64,000 nucleotides of DNA from Ceratotherium simum simum (taxonomy: Eukaryota; Chordata; Mammalia; Perissodactyla; Rhinocerotidae), in the NCBI RefSeq assembly GCF_000283155.1, contig NW_004454163.1, positions 2,950,499 through 3,014,498 on the forward strand, given 5' to 3'. This document shows positions 54,486-64,000 of this stretch, one piece after another. The notes beneath the pieces are model-generated. The model had not been told where the DNA came from. It worked only from the letters and a program-made list of their open reading frames with translations, and did not search any database. Numbering within the stretch: the stretch's first letter is position 1; each line of letters begins with the position of its first letter. Position numbers and translations under genes: made by a program.

Positions 54486-57400
54486 TATTCAGTCAACAAT
54501 CTTTACTTAGTGCAAAGGAAAAGAGAATGTTCTGCTCCCATGGAGTATATACAATGGGTGAATTTCCAAAGAAATAATTGCCATGCAGACATCACAAGGG
54601 AAAGGAATAAACAGTTAACTCTCCCAAAATGTCCCTGGTTTGTTTGTTTGGTTTTTTAATTTCTCCTTTTTCTCCAAATAGAAATCAACAGACTTTCTTG
54701 AAAGGAGGCCTTGACTATCAAAATCAACTTTTGAGAGTTGTACAAACACAAGTTTTAAAGTTTCCATGGCAGATTGTGGCAAACACCAAGAATACAGAGC
54801 CAGAAACCTAAAACCTTTAGTGTCTTCCTAACAGTTCCTGTGGAAATGCTGGTGTTTGCTGGGGGCAGCAGGCAATAATTTATGTATATATATAATTTAT
54901 ATTCTAGTTGTCTCTAGGTGTGAGACACTGTAAGGAATTCATTTTGGAAACCATGCAAAGATTTTCTGATTTTCTTACCGTCTTTAGCCCGCAAGCCTAT
55001 GGACTGACTTGACTTCTAAAAACCTGATTACACTAATTTGAATTGATTTGATAAGCCGAAAGTATTAAAACTCATTGATTCTGATAACTAACTTCTAATA
55101 GAATCGAGCAAATTGAAAACCAGATTTGGTCTGTGATCTCAGAGTGGTGTCAAGACCTCACACTGGGCATTGTGGTTACCCAGGTAAGACTTCCTTATTT
55201 AAACTTGGCAGATAAAGCGTGGTAAGGAAGAGCAGATGGGATCACTTGTTATTTTTAACACTCTACACCCATCCAAGTAAGGCAGGACTAGGGAAATCCC
55301 ACAAAACAGAGACGGGTTTCGTGGCCAGGAGCAGCGCTGGAATCACCCGACCATAGGGCAGAAATAGTTGAGATCACACTGTTCCATGAGTGGTGAGCTA
55401 CAGCAGCCTAGCAGGCATGTTCCAGGGCTTACTTTCGCCCCACATCAAAGAGATTGGCCATGCAAAGTAGGTGTTTTCAGAGTACAGGAAAGCCCTCCAA
55501 GAACGTTTCTAAAAGGTATGGCGAATGTATTTTCATTTCAAATGTGTCTTCATCCTATCAGAGCCTTAAATTTGCCGTTAATCAGGGAAGCCCTTTTTCC
55601 TCTCTTCCCTCCATTTTTTCTCATCCTTTGAGTAATGTAGTACAGTAAACATACCCTGGAAAACAAAGAAACAAAGCAAACAGCGAACTCCATTTGCATC
55701 AGAATGAAGTCTGAAGTCTGAATGAAGCATTTGCCAACCCTGAATCTGGCTAAGTCCCTAACATGGGGATGATATCCAATTCATAGAGGCTCTGTGAGGG
55801 TGAAGCAAGAAATAATTTGGACATGAAAATGCTCCATAACATTCAAAGAACTGCACAATTAGAAGGCTTGGACAGCTACTGGCCTTTTCTTGCATATTGC
55901 ACATGGAATACTTATCAGAGTCTGAACACTGGACTGGCCTAATAATAGCTTATTTGAATTCAGCACCCTGGCTTTTGAGATGTGAGCTTTAGAAAATAAC
56001 TTAAAATGGTGGTAGTCAGACTAACCTTCCCGAGAAGGCCATTCCAGTAAAGAAAAGCAGTGATATCCTGAACCTCATGGTCTTAGCTAGCTTTTGGCTA
56101 GTCTAGTGGCTGAAGCGATATGGCAGGACTGAGAGCAATAAGTGGAAAACAGACCTAGGAACCACATTTCTGAAGGCCACCACCATATGCAATTTGCCTA
56201 GCAGCTGTACAATCTGTGAAGGACTGGGATGCAACAATATCTGAAGAAAAATGGTAACAGGAAAGTGGAGCATTTTGAGTAATGGTCTATCTCACAGCAA
56301 AGTCTTTAACAAATGATAAAAAGAGAGTCTTTCTGTCAGTGACTCTAACATTCATTTAATTTCTTACACAAATCTCTCATCTCTTTTACACTCATGATTT
56401 AACTTGTCTTTTATGATGCAGCTTTTTAAAAACTGGAAAGGAAAATGCTGAGTCTCAGATTAGCCTTCAGTTTGTCAAGCAATGACAGGCTTCACTGCCA
56501 AAATCTAGAACACTCCCTTCTTTGAGTCAGCCTGCCTGATCAAGCATGGCAAGTTTTTAAAAGAAATCTATGTTAAGAGAGTGAAAAAAAAAAAAATCTG
56601 GCTTCAGTCTTTTATCTTTATTGATAAAAGTTCCCAAAAGTTGCCAGAAAGCACTAGAAAAATAAACATTATTTTATTTTACACCAAATAGAAAATATAT
56701 ACACTATGATGGAAATCTGGAAAAACACAGGGAAGCAAAAGAGAGAAATCAAATAATCTGTAACTGCCCCACATTTAGATATGAACCACTGCTTACATTT
56801 TGTTCTCTTGGTTTAGAAAGGATTTTGATGGCAGTATGTGAACTATCCTTCCTTCAGCAGTCTGACAAATGCATAATTGCACAGGGTAAAAAGGACTTTT
56901 TTTTAATTATTAAAGTTAAACATTAATCAGCCTAAAGTACAAGAATTATGGCTTCAAAATTTTAAATCAAATACACAAAATTTTTCTCCTCGCTAAACTA
57001 ACAGCTTGGGTTTTATATGACTCAACCTGAAATTGCAATGCGTTATTTTTAAAACTTATTAACATGGTAGGAGAGGACATGGGAAATCAAAATATGAGGT
57101 TTGGGAGCCTCACTCCTCCCTGAAGAAACAGTGAGAAGCTCCCGCAGGGAAGGCCAGTCACGCCCAGACAGCCTGTGTGACTGATGTTTCCTTTCCTTCT
57201 TTCACGCTTTGACTTTGGCACAGCATTAGACTCTAATCAAAAAAAAAAAAACAAAAATGGAGAAGGCCTCTTTTGGCCTTGGTGAACATTTAGCTTATGT
57301 TTACTTAATTTATATGGCTACCTAATTTTTGTCCTGTCAGGTTAAACTCTGTCTTTAAAAAAATAATTTCAAATTCTTTTTATTTCCATTTTTTTATTTA

Positions 57401-57531
57401 AAAAAAATTCCATAATGCCTTCAGTCTTAAGGGCCTATCAATGTGCAAACTTGTTAGTTCCTACTTTTTAATATTTTTAGCTTGAGTTTAGTTTGTACTT
57501 GGGGTAAATGTTCTAACATTAAAATATCTTA
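54486..57531. other. 3-kb repeat-poor stretch
   Basis: No transposable element recognised. A T/C-rich tract followed by CAAATAG at about 54653-54681 looks like a splice acceptor, followed by a short open frame, but there is no other support for an exon. A-runs occur at 56584-56597 and 57240-57251. Confidence 0.45.
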
Positions 57532-57710
57532 GGCCAGTCCCAGTGGCCTAATGGTTAAGTTTGGCGTGCTCCACTTCGGTGGCCTGGGTTAGGTTCCCAG
57601 GCACAGACCTACACCATTCATCTGTCAGTGGCCATGCCGTGGCAGCGGCTCACACACAAAAAGGGAAAGATTGGCAGCAGATGTTAGCTCAGGGCAAATC
57701 TTCCTCAGCA

Positions 57711-57741
<31 letters not shown>

Positions 57742-57742
57742 T
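57532..57742 (+). mobile_element. ERE SINE (short type) with (TA)n tail
   Basis: GGCCAGTCCCAGTGGCC head, GGTTAGGTTCCC B-box region, CATGCCGTGGCAGCGGCTC, one AGATTGGCAGCAGATGTTAGCTCAGGGC module and TCTTCCTCAGC, then A and a TA run (57720-57742). A single 3' module, more diverged than the long EREs. Confidence 0.9.
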
Positions 57743-60700
57743 CTCCTGTGATGCTGGAATCCAAAACCTTTATTCCAATATAAGACCTGACACTGCTGCT
57801 AATGCAGAGAACATCTCAGCACCAAGCTTTGAGCCTTCTCCTACATTGTGGGATATTTTAGAAACCAATCCACTGGTACTATTCACTGATTATCTCAAGG
57901 CAAGTAGGTGCTATTGATTTCTTAGCCACAGCTGTCCCAAATTAGACCTGGGCAGTGAAACACAGGTACCAGGTGAAATGTAAAGATGAATGAAGCTTAG
58001 AGGACTGAGTGAACAGAATGGAAGCTGGAAGATCCATTAGAAATTGTTCTAACTAGGACAGAGAAAACAGGAAGTAGGAGACAGGATGACTACCCCAGAG
58101 AAAAGATGGCTCAGATAGGGTAAATTTTGCTGATAGCTGTACCTCAGAGAAACACCAGATGAGTCGGTCACCTGCCACATTTTGACTAGAAAGCAGGAGG
58201 TAAAGAGATCTTGACCACAGTTGCCAGAGGCAAAGCCAGCAAGAATTAGGAGAAGAGAGGTGCCTGCCAGCCCAGGAGTTTAGCTGACAGGATTTTTCTC
58301 CAAGACTCAATGCATTCAGGAAAGCTGAAAGACTGTTCACAAAGGATGAACTTGGCCTGAAAGCCCCAGAAAGAAATAAAGATCCAAAAGGATTGTGTGA
58401 AAGAAATGGGCTTTTTAGACGAAATTCCACAGAAATTATGAATCTTTGCAGTCATAATTGCATATAAAATTTGCAGTTTATTAAGATTGTAAATAAATCT
58501 TTGTGGACTACTTCTTACCCTATATATCTTAAGGAGCGGTAAAAAAATGAGAAAGCAGCCACTGGAAAATATTCTATGAAAGTAATTTCCCAGAAAATGA
58601 ATAGAATATGGGATAAAGGTAAGTGCTATTGCAGCATTGACAATATATGTCATCATCCCTTTCTTGGCAGAGAGATAATTCTATTCTAAATTAATAATTA
58701 ATTTAGCCACCTTTAAGACAAGTCCACTGAGGAACACTTGTTGGTTTTTCTCTCTTGCTCATGATAGAAAAAAGTTCTAAGAAATTAGCCTGTGGACTAA
58801 ATACTAGTCACGTTTACCAGGCAGTGGTAAAACTAGAGTCAAGAGTTAGAACTGCTAACTACCACTTGAGTGTTGAAACCACCTCCCCCTGTGAAGCGTG
58901 AATGGACTCAGTCCAGCTCCTAGCAGACATCTGTCTACATCACACATTAATAAATTTAAATTGGCAGTGTCAGCAGAGAAAATGAGATCTCTCTCGTGGG
59001 TGCGGAGACGAACCAACCCTTCAGGTGAGAAGTGACCTTACGTACTGGAGATAGTCGTCTCATAGCGAGCTCGGGGAAGCCCAACATTTTAAACACCTTT
59101 CTCACTGTTTCTTGCCCCACAAAGAGCAGGTACAACAAATGATGCCCTCAGATCTCCTGTAGTAACAAACACATCAAATTCTGTGAGGATTTATAGCAGT
59201 TGTGCAGTAGTAGTGAGACACATTTCTAACCTTATTGTCATTTCTGTTTTGTTCAGTTAAACACTCATTTATTCTCATAATGCCATGAGGTAAGGGGGAT
59301 TGTGTAGGTGTCAACTATTGTTATGTATTCCTATTTTTTAAACAGATATTTGATACTCATCCCCGCTGAATAAAACATTGAAAATCAAAATGTTAATCTG
59401 GTTAGCACTTCAATATACTTTAAACATTCTCTAGCAATATGATCAATGCGTTACAAATGAGGAGCTGCTTCAGAATGTCAACTGAAACCTCCAACAGTAT
59501 GTAAGTTCCTACAAATGGTTCTAATGGTTTTATTTCTCTTTCACATCATGTCATCTAAGATAGAAGCACTGTAGCTAATACTGATAGTAATAATAATAAT
59601 AAATACCAGTGCATCTTTTGTACATTATCTCATTTCAGCTTTCTCTCAGACATTATTATCCATGGTATAGGTTATGCAAATTACTATTCTGAATGATAAC
59701 TCATACTTTTCTTAAGCAAAATGAATGGATCATATAGTTGTTCATTCTTCACTCTAAGTATCAAATTAATATATGTATTTGGAGTGTGTAGATGTGCATG
59801 TGTGTGTATGCAGGGGGATGCTATGGTGTTAGAAAGCTATGTTTCTTTACCAAAAATATGTATCTGAAACTAAGCCACTATAGTATCAATATGAATAGTA
59901 ATCGATACCACTTCATCAGTGAGCCCAGGAATATGTTAAGATGTGTATCAATAACACTTTAGAGATCATCATTCATCACGTTGAATAATCTATTGATGGA
60001 GTAAAAATTATTTCCACTTCCACTGGTCGTATTATATACAGATGGTGTTTGGTGAGATCAACCTGCAATTTAGTACAAGAAGGAATTCAGATTATGTTAG
60101 GAATTTTTGGTCACACGTGTCTTTTAAGTGATGTGTACCATCACGGTGTTGGGCTTTGGAGTGAAATATGCAGGGTGGGGTTAGGGAGATGGTTATAAGA
60201 AGAGAGCAAGCAGAAAGATACCAGACAGGTTGCTTTATCATGGGAACAAATCAGAAGTCCAATTTTCCTACTTGAGTACAAGACAAACACTAGATAAGCA
60301 ACAAAAGTTACTTAAAAGCAATTTCTTCAATCCCTCTCGACTGAGATCAGATTTAGTTCTCATGATTGAGACACAAATATGTATAGATGAGATCCTGGAT
60401 ATAAATTCAGGAAGTTCAAAAATTGATGGAACCAAGGCAGTACCTAAAAAATATTTTCAAAAGCTTAGGTGTCAATTGATCAAAATTAGAATTCTGTACT
60501 GATAGATAATTCTACAATCCGCAAATAGCAACTAAAAATGACTCCCTTGCCATCATCAACTGGAGAGAAATCTAAGAAGCTTGTCTTTGAATTCCTTCAA
60601 AAATATAGAAAACCACAATCTTCTCTATTCCTCTCTGTCTGCTCCACAAGTCACAGACTTGCTTGAAGCCCCAGGATTGCTGCTGTCTGCCTGATCAGTT

Positions 60701-62006
60701 GCAGTAAGCGGCATAAGGAAATGTGAGGAACTGCGTCTCAGGAACAAAGAGGCCATGTTAATAAAGTAAAACTAAGGTCACTGAAGTCACAGACCATTGT
60801 TTTGCCTTATTTTTCTTAAGGAGATTATTAAAATACCATTAAAAAGTGAAACATCAAAGAATCGCAGTAAAAAATAAATCTATTTTTATCAATGCCATTC
60901 CCTAGACATTAAATAAAATCCCACATACATAATCAAAGAAATCATTTTTTTCACTAGAATTTTGAGATGGCACTTTCAACTAAATCTGATGTTTAAAGTC
61001 CTTATTATTAACTTTTCATTCCCTTATCTTTCCTGAACTGACTTATGATTTTCCACTCCATATTCTACAAGGCTCACTAAATACAGACACCGGCTACAGC
61101 TCATTAATTCCTACATTAAATTTGGCTCTAAAGGTGTTGTTATGCTTATCATCGGTAAGGTAAAAAATAGCAAGAAACAAAGGAAAATTTTTAATCACAT
61201 TTTTGTTTTTCTTTCTATTGCAATGATATGCAGTGTTTTACCAATTATTGAAAAAAAATCAGGGGACTTGTAATGATGTGGTTCTAAACTCTGGCTTTAA
61301 AAGCCTGAGAGGTTGGAGAGGAGGAGAGGAGGAAGGGTGTCCCGGTTTTCCACATGCTGAATGACTCAGCAAGACAGTGTTGTGAACACGTCCACACGAC
61401 TCTGGAAAATATTCAAAAATGTCAAACAAGAGCCTGGAAGTAAATATCTGCTATACTATGTGTCAGTTGGGTTTTTTAGCATCCTGTTGGAGACATTGGA
61501 CTTTAAAATGAATTGAAGAAATTATCAAACAATTAAAAGTTTGGGAAAATAATATCTAATGTATAATTTAATATACATCTTCATTATTTCACCTAGGAAA
61601 GCAAAAGTTAACAAATGACAGAAACTGCTTGGAATATATGAAAGGATGTGAATGTCATAAATATATCACTGGAGGAAATTTTAGATTTTTTTCCCCAATC
61701 TGTATTCTGGCTACCCACTACCAACCACCATTTGACACCGGGAACTTTGAGTCCAGTGAGGTGAATCTGTTTGTCCAAGAACCCGAGTTATTGCATGGGT
61801 GATCTAGAGATAAAAACTCAAGCATCGTGACTTATAGATTCCTTCCCACTACTTAAGGCAAGAAAATTAGGTAATTTTATGGATTTTTCAACAAATATTT
61901 GAGGATCTACTATTTAATGATTGTTTGCTTCAAAGTAATTACTTCATAAAGCTGGAATAATTGCGTAGAACATTTTTTAAACTACTTCTTTTAAAACTAT
62001 TTGTAG
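57743..62006. other. Unique sequence with possible worn MIR pieces
   Basis: No gene recognised. Weak MIR-like phrases lie near 59270-59380 (CATTTATTCTCATAATGCCATGAGG) and 59590-59680. Overlapping minus-strand frames at 58053-58656 (125 and 136 codons) cover the same bases and show no known motif. Confidence 0.4.
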
Positions 62007-62197
62007 TGGCTGGCCCCATAGCGTAGTGGTTAAGTTCAGCGTGCTGTGCTTCACTGGCTCAGGTTTGCAGGCCCAGATCCCGGGCGCAGAGCTACACCAC
62101 TCATCAGCCATGCTGTGGCGACAATCCACATATAAAGTGGAGGAAGATTGACACAGATGTTAGTTCAGGGCTAATCTTTCTCAGCAAAAAAAAAAAA
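62007..62197 (+). mobile_element. ERE SINE (short type)
   Basis: TGGCTGGCCCCATAGCG head, CAGATCCCGGGC, ACATATAAAGTGGAGGAAG, one ACAGATGTTAGTTCAGGGC module, TCTTTCTCAGC and an A tail. Perfect 14-bp target-site duplication AAAACTATTTGTAG at 61993-62006 and 62198-62211. Confidence 0.95.
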
Positions 62198-62211
62198 AAA
62201 ACTATTTGTAG

Positions 62212-62654
62212 ACAATTTATGTCACAAAAAGAGACTTACTCTAAAATTTTTATTCTGAAATGCTTGCTTATGATCTGAAAAATGCATCACTCATCTTAAG
62301 CAATAGAACTAATCCAGAAACTTGTTTCTGAATGACTTTTGGTCATTGCTAAAAATAAAACTCACCTCAAAGGACATAAATTTGTCACCAGAAACTTTTT
62401 TGTGCAAGCGTTGAAATTAATTCCAGAGGAGTCCTAAAACAATGTGAGATATGGGAACAATGTATAATATGTTATTGGGTAGTTTTCCAATATAAACACA
62501 TTGAAGGGACATCACCAATTTTCCAGGTATATTTGTGTGTAGACCAAATCAGTTATATCAAGGAGAGGAAGAATATTGAGTAGCGAACATTTTTCTTTTG
62601 AATATTTCCTTTAATAATGTTATGCTATTAGCATTATTTTAAAAATAAATCTTA
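62212..62654. other. Unique AT-rich sequence
   Basis: Nothing recognised. Confidence 0.45.
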
Positions 62655-62891
62655 GGGTCTGGCCCTATTGCACAGTGGTTAAGTGCGTGCGCTCTGCTGC
62701 TGCCGGCCCGGGTTTGGATATCGGGCACGCACCAACACACCGCTTGTCGGGCCATGCTGTGGTGGTGTCCCACATAAATTGGAGGCAAATGGGCATGGAT
62801 GTTAGCTCAGGGCCAGTCTTCCTCAGCAAAAAGAGGAGGATTGGCATGGATGTTAGCTCAGGGCTGATCTTCCTCACAAAAATAAATAAAT
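62655..62891 (+). mobile_element. ERE SINE (long type), runs into the gap
   Basis: GGTCTGGCCCTATTGC head, GGTTTGGATATCGGGC in place of the B box, CCCACATAAATTGGAGG, two GATGTTAGCTCAGGGC modules and an (AATA)n tail that ends at the Ns. No right-hand duplication can be read. Confidence 0.95.
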
Positions 62892-63242
62892 NNNNNNNNN
62901 NNNNNNNNNNNNNNNNNNNNNNNNNNNNNNNNNNNNNNNNNNNNNNNNNNNNNNNNNNNNNNNNNNNNNNNNNNNNNNNNNNNNNNNNNNNNNNNNNNNN
63001 NNNNNNNNNNNNNNNNNNNNNNNNNNNNNNNNNNNNNNNNNNNNNNNNNNNNNNNNNNNNNNNNNNNNNNNNNNNNNNNNNNNNNNNNNNNNNNNNNNNN
63101 NNNNNNNNNNNNNNNNNNNNNNNNNNNNNNNNNNNNNNNNNNNNNNNNNNNNNNNNNNNNNNNNNNNNNNNNNNNNNNNNNNNNNNNNNNNNNNNNNNNN
63201 NNNNNNNNNNNNNNNNNNNNNNNNNNNNNNNNNNNNNNNNNN
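62892..63242. other. Assembly gap, 351 Ns
   Basis: All bases are N. The gap begins in the A-rich tail of a plus-strand ERE and ends in the T-run of a minus-strand ERE. An open frame spanning it is an artefact. Confidence 0.99.
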
Positions 63243-63459
63243 TTTTTTTTTTTTTAAGATTTTATTTATTTATTTTTTTCCCCCCAAAGCCCCAGTAGAT
63301 AGCTGTATGTCATAGCTGCACATCCTTCCAGTTGCTGTATGTGGGACTCGGCCCCAGGATGGACGGAGAAGTGGTGCCTCGGTGCGCGCCCGGGATCTGA
63401 ACCCAGGCCACCAGCATCGGAGCGCGTGCACTTAACCACCAAGCCACGGGGCCGGCCCT
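63243..63459 (-). mobile_element. ERE SINE (CATACAACTATCTACTGGGGC type, short tail)
   Basis: T-run, AAGATTTTATTTATTTATTTTTTTCCCCCC, AAGCCCCAGTAGATAGCTG, GTTGCTGTATGTGGGAC, GCGCCCGGGATCTGAACC and a GGGGCCGGCCC head. The double GATGTTAGCTC modules are absent, replaced by an A-rich tail with AATA units, so this is a third structural form. Confidence 0.93.
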
Positions 63460-64000
63460 CTTCATATTCTTTAACTCTGCAACAGTATTACAATTATAGA
63501 GCCTTAGAGAATGATTAAAATGGTGATATAATTATATGCTTCAAACACTGCCATCTATCACTGCCATGTTCCTAACATTTAAAGTATGTTTTTTAAAAAG
63601 GAAAGTAAAAATACATGAATGTGCTAAAAAATTTTGATAAATATAATTGTGGCCAGAAATAGGGACATTGTTTAACAGATAACTAAGGTGTAGTAAAGTC
63701 CCTGCCTTACTTTGGAGAAGAATAGGAATGCAAAATAAGTCTAGACTTTCTTAGAAAAAACATTTGTCTCTCTGTGTATGGTAAAAGTTAAAGATAAACA
63801 CTAAAATAATAGATACATAACTCTTGCTGCTAGAAGTACCCCTTATGAGGTAGAAAACGGGAGCCTGGCTAATTGCTTAAATCTGGATGCTGTAGTGGAA
63901 ATACCCACCACCTTTAAAATGAGGCTTAAAAAGCTCAAACTATTGCCTAGGGTGAAGACTTATTCAAAGTCACTAGGGAAATTGAGAGAACAGACACAGT
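63460..64000. other. Unique AT-rich sequence
   Basis: No repeat, exon or RNA gene recognised up to the window end. Confidence 0.45.

Noticed and set aside
57561..57917. 118-codon plus-strand frame
   Set aside because: It starts inside an ERE SINE and reads through the TA microsatellite, giving the IYIYIY stretch. It is repeat-derived.
58053..58656. Pair of minus-strand frames of 125 and 136 codons
   Set aside because: They overlap each other in different frames over about 185 bases, contain no known domain and sit in AT-rich DNA where such frames arise by chance.
62675..63298. 207-codon open frame
   Set aside because: It runs through the run of Ns, with an ERE at one end and a T-run at the other. 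It is an artefact of the gap.
1..64000. A previously undescribed coding system or gene cluster
   Set aside because: No open frame outside L1 shows a recognisable domain, and the frames are short, overlapping on both strands and rich in low-complexity residues. The window reads as ordinary non-coding mammalian DNA.
1..64000. CRISPR array or bacterial operon
   Set aside because: No regularly spaced identical repeats, no ribosome binding sites with long frames, and the SINE/LINE content is clearly mammalian.

Overview
The window is nuclear DNA from a placental mammal, most likely a perissodactyl (horse, rhinoceros or tapir group). The main evidence is 14 copies of the tRNA-derived ERE SINE. It begins with a GGCCGGCCC-like head, carries a Pol III B box close to GGTTCGGATCC, and ends in one or two modules reading GATGTTAGCTCAGGGC...TCTTCCTCA. 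Ancient mammal-wide repeats (MIR, L2, MER5-type) and L1 copies fill much of the rest. I cannot separate horse from rhinoceros or tapir without a reference.

I recognise no host protein-coding gene, functional tRNA, rRNA or CRISPR. Every open frame with recognisable protein similarity belongs to a LINE-1: endonuclease, reverse transcriptase or ORF1 coiled coil, all broken. The window looks like an intergenic or deep intronic stretch in an AT-rich, gene-poor region.

Layout: 1-5320 is a minus-strand L1 that keeps its 5' UTR, runs off the left edge, and carries an ERE and an internal deletion of about 470 bp. 5.3-22.7 kb is mostly unique sequence with MIR, MER5, L2 and ERE copies. 22.7-25.2, 28.9-30.6 and 33.1-35.0 kb are old minus-strand L1/HAL1-like remnants. 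25.6-26.3 kb is a MIR split by an ERE and an L1 end. 31.0-32.1 kb is L2. 32.4 and 50.7-51.2 kb hold two copies of a second SINE family with a tRNA-Glu head and a tail like that of RTE-clade LINEs. 37.6-38.4 kb is a 5'-truncated plus-strand L1, and 40.4-44.4 kb is a longer one with a readable target-site duplication. 44.5-62 kb is mostly unique with scattered SINEs. An assembly gap of 351 Ns at 62892-63242 lies between two oppositely oriented EREs.

No operon or pathway can be described. The biology visible here is retrotransposition history: L1 machinery inserting itself and the EREs, a second SINE family perhaps served by an RTE element, and nested insertions that give a relative chronology. 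The repeat-poor stretches at 13.4-16.5, 18.1-18.7, 38.9-40.3 and 52.7-57.5 kb are the most plausible places for conserved regulatory DNA, but nothing in a single sequence proves it.
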